From the NCBI RefSeq assembly GCF_963675905.1, contig NZ_OY780936.1, forward strand, positions 2,923,946 through 2,987,945: a stretch of 64,000 bases of DNA. Reading direction: 5' to 3'. This document shows, piece after piece, positions 52,440 through 60,553 of the stretch. A program made the translations under genes and the position numbers. Numbering within the stretch: the stretch's first letter is position 1; each line of letters begins with the position of its first letter. The notes beneath the pieces are model-generated. The model had not been told where the DNA came from. It worked only from the letters and a program-made list of their open reading frames with translations, and did no database searches. Source of the stretch: an uncultured Bacteroides sp. Lineage in GTDB: Bacteria > Bacteroidota > Bacteroidia > Bacteroidales > Bacteroidaceae.

Positions 52440-53047
52440 ATCTTCCACATCTTCCACTAAAACGAACGAAACGCCATTGCAGAAAGGCTTTCAGCTGGTA
52501 GCAGATAAAATTATTCAACCAATCATCTGCTACTAAATCCGGTTTATCTGCTACAAACCAAGGCTATCTGCCACTAAATTCAGCACTCCACAGCATCATA
52601 GTAAGGTACTCTCACTTATAATTGGGTGAGAAATGTTCAGCTTTAAATAGCAAGATCAAACTGAACATAGCTTGTGGTAATAAGCATATTAACTACTTTC
52701 CCCAGATAAATTAACCAAATTTGCAAAGAAACTTAAGTAAGCCCTCGGCCGTGGGCCCATGGGTTCATGAATGAAGGCCCATGAGTTCTTGGCTGGAGAC
52801 TTATGGGTTCTCGAATGCGGGCTTACTTAGATAAAATGCAAGAAATGGTTAGCTCTTTATATAAGACGCTATACATTAGTAAGCTAAATAAGCTGTTGAT
52901 TTCAGAATTATAACGCAATCTGAAAAACTAATTGGTGGCAGATAACTGTTTTTTGTGGGAGATGATTTGTACGGAAAGTTTATCTTCCACTAAGCTATTA
53001 TATTATAGTTCAATGCTTTGACGCCTATTTGGTAGCAGGTGGCAGAT
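52440..53047. repeat. Cluster of ten ATCTnCYAC motifs on both strands
   Basis: The gene-free stretch 52429-53109 holds ATCTTCCAC at 52440, 52449, 52982; ATCTGCTAC at 52525, 52546; ATCTGCCAC at 52566; and the complement at 52498, 52935, 52955, 53039. Neighbouring copies are often 20-21 bp apart. The middle (52732-52829) holds a separate 22-bp array. Confidence 0.75.
52732..52829. repeat. 22-bp tandem array around CCCATGGG, bounded by inverted repeats
   Basis: Three 22-bp units (52754, 52776, 52798), each with a (C/T)(C/T)ATG(G/A)GTTC core and preceded and followed by partial units. The whole is framed by an 11-bp inverted repeat TAAGTAAGCCC (52734-52744) / GGGCTTACTTA (52819-52829). Confidence 0.75.
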
Positions 53048-53109
53048 AAAGTGATGAAAAAAAATATTTATTTGTAGTTGATAACTTTGCTGGGGGAAGT
53101 TTATGATGA

Positions 53110-53484
53110 ATACCTGTTCATCCAGCTTTTAATGTTCCAGAAATTAAAGAAAGTATCAGAGCTGGCATCAGAGTTAATCAGTTGTTATTTAAAGATATAG
53201 ATGATTTAATTGCATTTACTAACGGAGCTGACATTTTACTTGCCGAAGCTTTACATACAAAAGTAAAAGAAATGCTTATTGCTACTGATTCCTGGATAAG
53301 TAGAGAAGGAGTATTTGAAAGAATCGGTCTGACAAATCAATCATTTAATAGAAAGAAGTTTTTAGACCCCTTACTGGATACTGGATGGATTGAAATGAAA
53401 TATCCCGATAATGTAACACATCCCGAACAACGATATAAAATATCGGAATCGGGCAAACTATTACTCGAAATTATCAACAAGTAA
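53110..53484 (+). pseudogene. 3' remnant of a larger gene ending in a winged-helix-like domain
   Basis: The frame is open from 53110 after a TGA to the stop at 53484 without a credible start (only a TTG at 53182). Translation begins HPAFNVPEIKESIRAGIRVNQ and ends with a winged-helix pattern (SREGVFERIGLTNQSFNRKKF, then LDPLLDTGWIEMKYPD). That ending resembles the closing domain of AlbA/Fic-type regulatory proteins. Beyond it, 53490-53570 contains another in-frame scrap (FIKRGYLEEITKINALQSL). Probably debris of a deleted accessory gene. Confidence 0.6.
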
Positions 53485-53644
53485 ACATTAAAAAGCATAT
53501 CTCAAAATTTATTAAAAGAGGATACTTAGAAGAAATTACTAAAATCAATGCTTTGCAGAGTCTTTAATTAATCCAGATAAATATTTAACACATATATTGA
53601 AAATAAAAAAACAAACAAAGCTATATAAGTATAAATTAAGTTTT

Positions 53645-53652
53645 TATATTTG
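53645..53652 (+). promoter_or_regulatory. -7 element TATATTTG of the UDG-like gene
   Basis: Perfect TAnnTTTG, 97 bp before the ATG at 53750. Confidence 0.55.
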
Positions 53653-53684
53653 TGACAAATCAATGTTAAGTATTATATATTATT

Positions 53685-53717
53685 CATGTTATTAATGAAC
53701 AGAATAAATATAACATG
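53685..53717 (+). promoter_or_regulatory. Inverted repeat in the leader of the UDG-like gene
   Basis: CATGTTAT/ATAACATG, 17-nt spacing, between the predicted start and the ATG. Operator or leader structure. Confidence 0.4.
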
Positions 53718-53749
53718 ATCGCAATTATAAATCATTAAAACATTTAGCA

Positions 53750-54478
53750 ATGGATGCCTTAGAACAAATCAAAAATGAAATTACGTCATTGTACAATGAC
53801 TTTTATGAGAAGAATGCAATTGATCCCAAAGAAGGAATTTGGCACAATGCACCAGAAGGAAAAGAACTTCGATTTGCAACTATGCCACACATAGGAAATC
53901 ATTATGCAAAAGCTGACATGAAAATATTATTTGTAGGACTTGACATTGGAATGGAGGAAGAAAAATACATTATTCCTTTAAAGTATCGTAGAGATTGCTT
54001 TGTACATGAAATCAAAAACTGTCCAAATGCTCACGTATCAGGAATGATGATAACTACTTTATTTCTTCAACGTGAAAAATATACTGAATTATGGAATAAA
54101 GTTTTAACACACCGCAATCTGCAAAACAGGGCGATAATAAATAAAATGCGAGATAGCTTCCCTTCTATTCTTGATAATGTGGCTCAAACAAACTTCTATA
54201 AATTTGTTACTGTAGGTCGTACTTCTCGAACAGGCGCGAGCGACAGACAATTCTTTGGTGATGAACAAGGAAAAATAGAAGATCTTTTTCTTAAGGAGGT
54301 AAAAATACTAAATCCAGATATTATTTGGTTTCAAGGAAAAGAATTTGAAGGATATTCAGTTTATCGCGAACTTAAAAAAACTTCAAAAAAAGTGATCGTA
54401 TCTTGTCATCCTTCATATATAAGGGCATGCACACCTAATTACATAATAGAACTAACAAAAAACATAGAAAAACAATAA
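53750..54478 (+). CDS. Uracil-DNA glycosylase-like superfamily protein
   Basis: 242 residues. Motifs of the UDG-like fold: ILFVGLDIGMEE (59-70, motif 1 position), QTNFYKFVT (Asn148), and SCHPSYI with His220-Pro-Ser (motif 3). The classical catalytic residue pattern (GQDPY or GEGPG) is replaced by GLDIG, so glycosylase activity is uncertain. No signal or membrane segment. It sits in an accessory stretch beside a gene remnant and an ATPase, so an immunity or nucleic-acid-sensing role is possible. It has its own promoter with a hairpin in the leader. Confidence 0.65.
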   Translation: MDALEQIKNEITSLYNDFYEKNAIDPKEGIWHNAPEGKELRFATMPHIGNHYAKADMKILFVGLDIGMEEEKYIIPLKYRRDCFVHEIKNCPNAHVSGMMITTLFLQREKYTELWNKVLTHRNLQNRAIINKMRDSFPSILDNVAQTNFYKFVTVGRTSRTGASDRQFFGDEQGKIEDLFLKEVKILNPDIIWFQGKEFEGYSVYRELKKTSKKVIVSCHPSYIRACTPNYIIELTKNIEKQ

Positions 54479-54576
54479 CACAGCAATCATTAGAAAAAGT
54501 AAAAACCAATTTCCGGTATAATCTTACTTTTGCAGGTGGACCATGATCATATTTTAAATTGAGGGTAGAAATAAAA

Positions 54577-54609
54577 TAAGCTCTGTAAACCATTGATTTA
54601 CAGAGCTTA
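54577..54609 (-). terminator. Terminator after the ATPase gene
   Basis: 13-bp stem TAAGCTCTGTAAA and complement, 7-nt loop; on the minus strand followed by TTTTATTT. It could also serve the converging UDG-like gene. Confidence 0.7.
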
Positions 54610-54656
54610 CCAAGCTTACACCTCTTATTAAACTTATTCATTTTGAGAACTATTAA

Positions 54657-55976
54657 TCACATATCTTCAATATCCAAACAAAGAGAATTAATTTCGTACT
54701 TACTCAGTACCTTATTCTTCAATACCTCAACCTTATTTTCGAGTAATTGAGGCTTAAAGTTCTTTTTCTGCCTCTTTACCTCAGCGACTAATGCTTTTTT
54801 GTTGTCAAGCGTAACGGCAACAATATCCACTTCGTTTTGATCGCCCTTTGGTTCCCACCACGAACCGATAGCCCTGTATTCAAAACTTTCCTGCAGCTTC
54901 TGCTTAAAATATAGCTCAAGTGTTTTGCCTGAATAAGTTGGATAATCATCATTTATTAATTTCGACAAGCCCTCATAGTTTCCTAATTCAATAAGTGTTC
55001 TGTTACGTTCAATATATCTGAACCAGAAACGAAGAAAATTATCAGACACCTCGTACCTCACCGTTTGCGAACCTTCCTTGGCAAATAGTGGTCTTTGCTT
55101 CTTGATAACCTCGTAAACTGTCTCCAATTTATTCAATTGTCCTCCTATACTTTTCTCGCCCATAAAAGCTTCAATTTGAGATTGAGTATTCATGCCGGAT
55201 GATATAGCATCTAATATAGAGAAATAATTACCGTACTTCTTACCAAACTCTTGAATTAAAAGATTTCGCCCTTCATCAATAAAAGGAGAATCACTTTGGC
55301 AAATGTACTTTATCATTTTATGAATAGTGAGAGCTTTGTTATCTACCAAAAGTTCTACATACTTGGGAACACCACCTGTGTAGGTATAAAGCGCTAGTAA
55401 TTCATCGTTGGTGTAGTCCGGTTTATAATCGCTCATTATCTCTTTCAACACAGAGGTGGTGAACGGAGTAAGCTTCATCATTGCATCTGCACGACCGAAC
55501 AGGGGTTCTTTCTTATCCTGAAAGATTTTTATCATGAGCGAATAGACTGATCCGCTTACTATAAGATTAATATGGGTAGTAGTGCGATATTGATCCCAGT
55601 AATTCTGAATTTCGCTATATATCGATTCGTTAATGTTAATAAACTCTTGAAACTCGTCAATAACCAATGAAAACTTTTTGGTCTTACCCTGTTCCAACAA
55701 GAAGCGGAAAACCTCGATAAAAGAGTTCATCATTGGAACAAATACCGATAATTGTTTTTCTATCTCACTACAAAAGCCTTTGCATAAATCGGCCTCACTC
55801 TTTCGGCTCACAAAAAGATAAACAACCGCTTCGTCTTTAAGCGCATTAAGAATAAGCGATGTCTTCCCTATTCTACGTCGTCCCGTAAGCACAGTTAATT
55901 TAGAGTGGTCATTGTATGACATTTCTCTTATTCGCTGAAGATCAGCTATTTCTTTGGTACGATTATAAAACTTCAT
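54657..55976 (-). CDS. ATPase_2 / DUF234 family ATP-binding protein
   Basis: 439 residues. Walker A GRRRIGKTS (33-40) and Walker B LVIDEFQEF (Asp107, Glu108), then SGSVYSLM (sensor region), a winged-helix middle (about 255-330), and a C-terminal DUF234-type nuclease-like fold with EVDIVAVTLDNKKALVAEVKRQ (Asp, then Glu-x-Lys). Such STAND-related ATPases are common in archaea and Bacteroidetes; their function is largely unknown, and some are mobile-element or defence linked. Convergent with the UDG-like gene. Confidence 0.88.
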   Translation of the reverse strand: MKFYNRTKEIADLQRIREMSYNDHSKLTVLTGRRRIGKTSLILNALKDEAVVYLFVSRKSEADLCKGFCSEIEKQLSVFVPMMNSFIEVFRFLLEQGKTKKFSLVIDEFQEFININESIYSEIQNYWDQYRTTTHINLIVSGSVYSLMIKIFQDKKEPLFGRADAMMKLTPFTTSVLKEIMSDYKPDYTNDELLALYTYTGGVPKYVELLVDNKALTIHKMIKYICQSDSPFIDEGRNLLIQEFGKKYGNYFSILDAISSGMNTQSQIEAFMGEKSIGGQLNKLETVYEVIKKQRPLFAKEGSQTVRYEVSDNFLRFWFRYIERNRTLIELGNYEGLSKLINDDYPTYSGKTLELYFKQKLQESFEYRAIGSWWEPKGDQNEVDIVAVTLDNKKALVAEVKRQKKNFKPQLLENKVEVLKNKVLSKYEINSLCLDIEDM

Positions 55977-56098
55977 AGCTACTAATTTTTACGGCTGTAA
56001 ATTTTACCGCTGTTGCAAAGATAACAAAAATGTCTATTTACAAAATAAAGACATCAAATAATTACTTAAAATAAGAGATTGGAGGGGGATAAAATTAA

Positions 56099-56133
56099 AA
56101 AAGCTCCGTAAATTATTCATTTACGAAGCTTTT
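56099..56133 (-). terminator. Terminator of the tRNA-Gly/tRNA-Leu transcript
   Basis: 14-bp stem with one mismatch (AAAAGCT.CGTAAAT), 5-nt loop, then TTTTTTAATTTT on the minus strand; 16 bp past the tRNA-Leu end. Confidence 0.88.
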
Positions 56134-56148
56134 AAGGATGCACCTTTG

Positions 56149-56232
56149 TACCCGAAGCGGGACTTGAACCCGCACAGCTGCAATAGCCAAAGGATTTTAA
56201 GTCCTTCGTGTCTACCATTCCACCATCCGGGC
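56149..56232 (-). tRNA. tRNA-Leu (TAA anticodon)
   Basis: 84 nt. Acceptor GCCCGGA/TTCGGGT, anticodon stem AAGGA/TCCTT with loop CTTAAAA (anticodon TAA), long variable arm, T-arm GGTTCAAGTCC, no encoded CCA. Follows tRNA-Gly by 15 bp. Confidence 0.96.
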
Positions 56233-56247
56233 ATCCTTGATAGAGAG

Positions 56248-56320
56248 AGCGAAAGACGGGACTCGAACCCGCGACCCTAACCTTGGCAAGGTTATGCTCT
56301 ACCAACTGAGCTACTTTCGC
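56248..56320 (-). tRNA. tRNA-Gly (GCC anticodon)
   Basis: 73 nt. Acceptor GCGAAAG/CTTTCGC, D-arm AGCTCAGTTGGTAGAGC, anticodon stem TAACC/GGTTA with loop TTGCCAA (GCC), T-arm GGTTCGAGTCC, discriminator T. Confidence 0.97.
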
Positions 56321-56333
56321 GTTTTAACGGGTG

Positions 56334-56365
56334 CAAAGATATGACTATTTCCTATATCTGCCAAA
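56334..56365 (-). promoter_or_regulatory. Full -33/-7 promoter of the tRNA-Gly-Leu unit
   Basis: On the minus strand TTTG (56362-56365), 20 bp, TATCTTTG (56334-56341): both boxes match the Bacteroidetes consensus. 13 bp before tRNA-Gly. The clearest promoter of the window. Confidence 0.85.
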
Positions 56366-56393
56366 TTTTTCCTTAACTTTTTTGCGCATTTCT

Positions 56394-56837
56394 TTAATTA
56401 CTTACGTAAAGCTTGTCCTGGCTTTGAACTATTACCCTATAATCCTTCAAATATTCAGTGCCCACACCATTGGGAGCACCATAATTATTTAAATCGTATA
56501 TTGTACCACATTTAGGACATACAGCTTTTCCCAAGCCATCGTTAGTAAGTTCTACTATTACATCACGGCTTGCTTCAACCGGACAGGCTGCGTCATAAGC
56601 ACAATAGCCATTGTAATATGAATTACCTATAATCAATCCTCCAAACCCAGGCTTTACATTGTGTTCATTCTTGAGCACCAACACAAAATTACCTTGCGAC
56701 TGTATGGATTGAAACTGAGCTTGCAACAGATTAACTTCAAAGCCAAACCTTCCAACATCCGGAATGCTGGATTCAAAACTATCTCCACATGAAACTGTGC
56801 CGAATAGCAATGAAATAAAAAGGATCAGCTTTTTCAT
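56394..56837 (-). CDS. Cysteine-rich (Rieske-like) lipoprotein
   Basis: 147 residues. Lipobox with Cys17. After a beta-rich part, two Cys motifs appear: C79-AYDAA-C85-PVE and C107-PKCG (C107, C110), followed by TIYDLNNYG. The spacing and beta context recall Rieske [2Fe-2S] domains, but the His ligands of CxH/CxxH are absent; four Cys could instead bind zinc or another Fe-S form. Likely periplasmic-facing and membrane-attached. Last gene of the pyrE-argH string, 13 bp after the aldo/keto reductase. Confidence 0.7.
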   Translation of the reverse strand: MKKLILFISLLFGTVSCGDSFESSIPDVGRFGFEVNLLQAQFQSIQSQGNFVLVLKNEHNVKPGFGGLIIGNSYYNGYCAYDAACPVEASRDVIVELTNDGLGKAVCPKCGTIYDLNNYGAPNGVGTEYLKDYRVIVQSQDKLYVSN

Positions 56838-56850
56838 TTATTATAAACCT

Positions 56851-57855
56851 CTATGGCTTTATTGGAGAGATCAGAAAATTGATTTGATTAACTTCGTCAT
56901 CTGTAAACTCTAAATTCTCTACAGTTTTTAAATTATCGCTTAATTGCTTTACAGAACTTGCACCAACAATTACAGATGTAACCCGTTCGTCTTTGAGAAC
57001 CCATGCCAAAGCCATCTGAGCAAGAGTTTGCCCTCGATTCTCCGCTATTTCATTCAATTGACGAGCAATTACTATCTTATCTTCTGTTACCTGATCTTTT
57101 TTCAGGAATCCTGTAGATTTAGCGGCACGGGAATCTTCAGGAATACCATGTAGGTATTTATTAGTCAGTATACCTTGCGCCAATGGAGAGAATGCAATAA
57201 AACCTGCTCCAAATTCGTCTGCCAGAGCCAACGTTCCATTCTCCACTTCGCGGTCGAACATGCTATATCGGGATTGATTTATCAGACAAGGCACACCATT
57301 GTCCTTTAGCATCTGATATGCAATTCTGGCTTTTTCGGGTGGATACTTGGAGATACCTGCATAAAGAGCTTTACCTCTTTTTACAATATCGATAAGTGCT
57401 TGTATTGTTTCCTCTACCGGAGTAACCCCATCATAACGATGAGAATAAAAGATATCAAAGTATTCGAGACCTGTTCTACGAAGGCTTTGGTCGATGCTTG
57501 CCATTAGATTCTTTCGGGAGCTTCCATCACCATAAGGGCCAGCCCACATTTCGTGTCCGGCTTTGGAAGAGATAATCATCTCGTCACGATACCCCTGAAA
57601 GTTATTTTTTAAGATTTTTCCGAAGTTTATTTCTGCTGAACCTGGGCTAGGACCATAATTATTTGCTAAGTCGAAATGGGTAACACCATTATCGAAAGCA
57701 TGTTTAACCATATCGGTAGCAACGCCAAAATCGTCTACATCACCGAAATTATGCCACAGTCCCAAAGAAATACGGGGAAGTAACAGACCGCTGTTTCCGC
57801 AATATTTATATTGCATCTTGCCGAAATACCGGTCCTTTGCAGGTTCGTATTCCAT
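56851..57855 (-). CDS. Aldo/keto reductase, YghZ (GAP reductase) type
   Basis: 334 residues. Conserved set: HFDLANNYGPSPGSAE (Asp, Tyr), IISSKAGHEMW (Lys), DIFYSHRYD (His), and the cofactor region VIVGASSVKQLSDNL. Closest in style to E. coli YghZ/mgrA proteins, which reduce glyceraldehyde-3-phosphate or methylglyoxal with NADPH. 24 bp after argH in the same operon; why it accompanies argH is unclear. Confidence 0.92.
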   Translation of the reverse strand: MEYEPAKDRYFGKMQYKYCGNSGLLLPRISLGLWHNFGDVDDFGVATDMVKHAFDNGVTHFDLANNYGPSPGSAEINFGKILKNNFQGYRDEMIISSKAGHEMWAGPYGDGSSRKNLMASIDQSLRRTGLEYFDIFYSHRYDGVTPVEETIQALIDIVKRGKALYAGISKYPPEKARIAYQMLKDNGVPCLINQSRYSMFDREVENGTLALADEFGAGFIAFSPLAQGILTNKYLHGIPEDSRAAKSTGFLKKDQVTEDKIVIARQLNEIAENRGQTLAQMALAWVLKDERVTSVIVGASSVKQLSDNLKTVENLEFTDDEVNQINFLISPIKP

Positions 57856-57879
57856 AATATTATGTATTAAGATTAAGAA

Positions 57880-59220
57880 TTATCTTCCTAAAAGGTCTTT
57901 TTCAGCCTGAATCATTTTATCGAAGTTGAATCCGTCAACAATATTCTGCATTAACAAAGATATTTTTTCGTTGCACAGATTGCCTATACTTCCTTCGTGT
58001 GTATGATCAACTGTCTTTCCGTGAGTAAATTTACCTGCTTCGATATCCAGTCCCACTTTCTTATAAGCGTCACGGAAAGGCATTCCTTCCGCAGCAAGAC
58101 GGTTTACCTCTTCAACACTGAAGATAAGAAGGTATTTATCATCGTCAAGAATATGTTCGTTGACTTTAATTTCGTTCATGATATAAGTTGTCATGTGAAG
58201 ACAATCTTTCAATTCCTGAAAAGCAGGAATAAAGACTTCTTTTATAATCTGCAGATCTCTGAAATATCCCGAAGGCAGATTATTGGCAATCATCATGATT
58301 TGTTGAGGTAATGATTGAATCTTGTTGCATTTGGCACGGGTAAGTTCAAATACATCCGGATTCTTTTTGTGTGGCATAATGCTTGAACCTGTTGTACATT
58401 CATCAGGCAACTTCACAAAGTTGAAGTTCTGACTGTTAAACATACAAGCATCAAAAGCCAGTTTTGAGATTGTGCCCGCAATACTTGCAAGGGCAAAAGC
58501 TACATTTCTTTCCATCTTTCCGCGCCCCATCTGCGCATAAACCACATTGTAGTTCATAGAGTCGAAGCCTAAAAGATTTGTTGTAAGGGTTCGGTTTAAA
58601 GGAAAAGAAGATCCATAACCGGCAGCAGACCCAAGTGGATTGCGGTTACACATTTTAAATGCTGCCTGCAAAAACATCATATCGTCTACCAGGCTTTCTG
58701 CATAAGCACCAAACCATAATCCAAAAGAAGAAGGCATGGCTATTTGAAGATGCGTATAACCGGGCATCAGAACCTTTTTATATTTTTCGCTCTGTGATAT
58801 TAAAACATGAAACAGTTGTTCAACCATATCTGCAATTTCCTGCAGCTGAGTACGGGTAAACAACTTTAAATCCAAAAGAACCTGATCGTTTCTTGAACGG
58901 CCACTATGAATTTTTTTTCCTACATCACCTAATTTACGAGTAAGCATCAATTCTACTTGGGAATGAACATCTTCTACGCCTTCTTCGATAACAAATGTTC
59001 CATTTTCGGCAGTAGCATAGATGTTCTTCAATTCCTCAAGAAGAAGATGAAGCTCCTCAGATGTGAGCAGATCAATGGTTTGAAGCATAGTAATGTGTGC
59101 CATTGAGCCAATAACGTCATGTTTAGCCAGAAAGATATCCATCTCCCGGTCACGACCGACTGTAAATTTCTCAATATCCTTATTTACTTGTACACTCTTC
59201 TCCCAAAGTTTCTGCGCCAT
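57880..59220 (-). CDS. argH: Argininosuccinate lyase
   Basis: 446 residues, fumarase/aspartase superfamily. Signature GSSIMPHKKNPD with its mobile Ser, plus HSGRSRNDQVLLDLKLFTR and PGYTHLQIAMPSSFG. Last step of arginine synthesis, giving arginine and fumarate. Lies 17 bp after the SRPBCC-like gene, within the pyrE operon, linking pyrimidine and arginine genes in one transcript. Confidence 0.97.
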   Translation of the reverse strand: MAQKLWEKSVQVNKDIEKFTVGRDREMDIFLAKHDVIGSMAHITMLQTIDLLTSEELHLLLEELKNIYATAENGTFVIEEGVEDVHSQVELMLTRKLGDVGKKIHSGRSRNDQVLLDLKLFTRTQLQEIADMVEQLFHVLISQSEKYKKVLMPGYTHLQIAMPSSFGLWFGAYAESLVDDMMFLQAAFKMCNRNPLGSAAGYGSSFPLNRTLTTNLLGFDSMNYNVVYAQMGRGKMERNVAFALASIAGTISKLAFDACMFNSQNFNFVKLPDECTTGSSIMPHKKNPDVFELTRAKCNKIQSLPQQIMMIANNLPSGYFRDLQIIKEVFIPAFQELKDCLHMTTYIMNEIKVNEHILDDDKYLLIFSVEEVNRLAAEGMPFRDAYKKVGLDIEAGKFTHGKTVDHTHEGSIGNLCNEKISLLMQNIVDGFNFDKMIQAEKDLLGR

Positions 59221-59237
59221 AATTTTTTGTTTTAATT

Positions 59238-59648
59238 TTAATAAGGAGTCTTAGATAGCATTTCTGCCATTTTCTCTAATCCATCCTTGAGCGGCTTTTG
59301 AATCATTCCTTTAATAAAAGGATTGATCTCAGCCTTAATTGTAAGTTTAATCTTGCACTCTTCGTCAGCCGTTGGTACAATCTGTATCCAAAGATTAAAA
59401 GGAAGAGGCGAATTTGTTGTCTCGAACTTAATACACTTCTCAGGCTCACGTTCACAGATACGAAGTGTTATCTTACCAACAGGAGCGATGCTAAAGCTTA
59501 AACTGTCTGAATCAAAACTTAAATCCTGAATTTTATCGGCCGGCAAGCGGTCTTTAACTCCTTCCAGATTACTTAAATCAGAAAGTTTACCGTATACACG
59601 TCCATGAGCATAAGGAATAACCTTTATATCACTTTCAAATTGAGTCAT
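59238..59648 (-). CDS. SRPBCC/polyketide-cyclase-like small protein
   Basis: 136 residues with an alternating beta pattern and a long C-terminal helix (FIKGMIQKPLKDGLEKMAEML), the helix-grip layout of SRPBCC ligand-binding proteins. No signal. Ligand unknown. Sits 12 bp after pyrE and before argH, a pairing with pyrE seen in other Bacteroidales as far as I recall. Confidence 0.75.
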   Translation of the reverse strand: MTQFESDIKVIPYAHGRVYGKLSDLSNLEGVKDRLPADKIQDLSFDSDSLSFSIAPVGKITLRICEREPEKCIKFETTNSPLPFNLWIQIVPTADEECKIKLTIKAEINPFIKGMIQKPLKDGLEKMAEMLSKTPY

Positions 59649-59660
59649 AATTATTGTATT

Positions 59661-60299
59661 TTATTTTGCAGCATCCCAGTGAGCAGGATCATTTCTCCAG
59701 GATTCCAATGTAGGAATATCTTCTTCATCGATATATCCGGTACGAAGAGCAACTTCAAGAACTGCTTCATAGTTGGTTAAAGTAACCAATTCTACGTTTG
59801 CATCCTTAAATGCTTTCACTGCAACATTGAATCCATAGGTAAATGCAGCAATCATTCCGATTACTTCACAACCATCACGACGAATTGCTTCTACCGCTTT
59901 CAAACTGCTACCGCCAGTTGAAATCAAGTCTTCTACAACAACAACCTTCATACCTGGACGAAGCTCTCCTTCAATAAGGTTCTCCAAACCGTGATCTTTC
60001 GGTGTTGAACGTACATAAACAAACGGAAGGTTCAATTCTTCCGCAACCAAAGCACCCTGAGGGATAGCACCTGTTGCCACACCTGCAATTGCATCAACCT
60101 GGCCAAATCTTTCTAAAATCAAACGACAAATTTCTATCTTCACAAAGTTACGAAGTGAAGGATAAGAAAGAGTCTTACGATTATCACAATAGAAAGGAGA
60201 TTTCCATCCGGAAGCCCAGGTAAAGGGGTTTGCCGGCTGAAGCTTAATGGCCTTAATCTTGAGTAATTTCTCAGCAAATAATCTCTCTAAAGTTTTCAT
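59661..60299 (-). CDS. pyrE: Orotate phosphoribosyltransferase
   Basis: 212 residues from MKTLERLFAEKLL (60299); the open frame runs 21 codons further but a promoter lies inside that stretch, so the shorter start holds. PRPP-binding motif VVVVEDLISTGGSS, and FTWASGWKSPFYCDNRKTLSYP at the orotate site. Makes OMP from orotate and PRPP. First gene of a five-gene string with SRPBCC-like, argH, aldo/keto reductase and the Cys-rich lipoprotein. Confidence 0.96.
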   Translation of the reverse strand: MKTLERLFAEKLLKIKAIKLQPANPFTWASGWKSPFYCDNRKTLSYPSLRNFVKIEICRLILERFGQVDAIAGVATGAIPQGALVAEELNLPFVYVRSTPKDHGLENLIEGELRPGMKVVVVEDLISTGGSSLKAVEAIRRDGCEVIGMIAAFTYGFNVAVKAFKDANVELVTLTNYEAVLEVALRTGYIDEEDIPTLESWRNDPAHWDAAK

Positions 60300-60325
60300 A
60301 AATTTATTAACTATATGTATCGTTG

Positions 60326-60333
60326 CAAAGTTA
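60326..60333 (-). promoter_or_regulatory. -7 element TAACTTTG of the pyrE operon
   Basis: Perfect TAnnTTTG on the minus strand, 26 bp before the pyrE ATG. It decides the short start. Confidence 0.65.
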
Positions 60334-60446
60334 CTTAAACTCATTGAAAATGGGACAAGCAAAACTATTATTTTTTCATTTATTAATATTCTTCTTTCGT
60401 TTTATCACCTGAATAATTGAATTGGTATCTATATAGCTTTTTGCAC

Positions 60447-60523
60447 CCTTGTACAAAAGATTGCATTCTTTTGTACAGAACAATTCATTCTTCTGTACAA
60501 AAGAATTAATTGTTTTGTACAAG
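60447..60523. repeat. TGTACA 22-bp-periodic intergenic element, copy 2
   Basis: TGTACA at 60450, 60472, 60494 and 60516, again exactly 22 bp apart, and about 90 percent identical to 13892-13967. Flanking bases of the two central palindromes are swapped between copies (C..A with T..G), keeping one pairing-compatible pattern. Lies 31 bp past the comF stop and about 115 bp upstream of the pyrE -7 element. Confidence 0.85.
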
Positions 60524-60553
60524 ATAAAAACAACATAACGAGAATAATTATTT

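Noticed and set aside
52732-52829. CRISPR array
   Set aside because: Units are directly contiguous at 22 bp with no unique spacers, are degenerate, and no cas genes are in the window. The TGTACA elements and iterons were rejected as CRISPR for the same reason.
53182-53484. Intact 100-residue gene with a TTG start
   Set aside because: The frame continues upstream with family-like sequence to 53110 and has no start, so a 3' remnant fits better.
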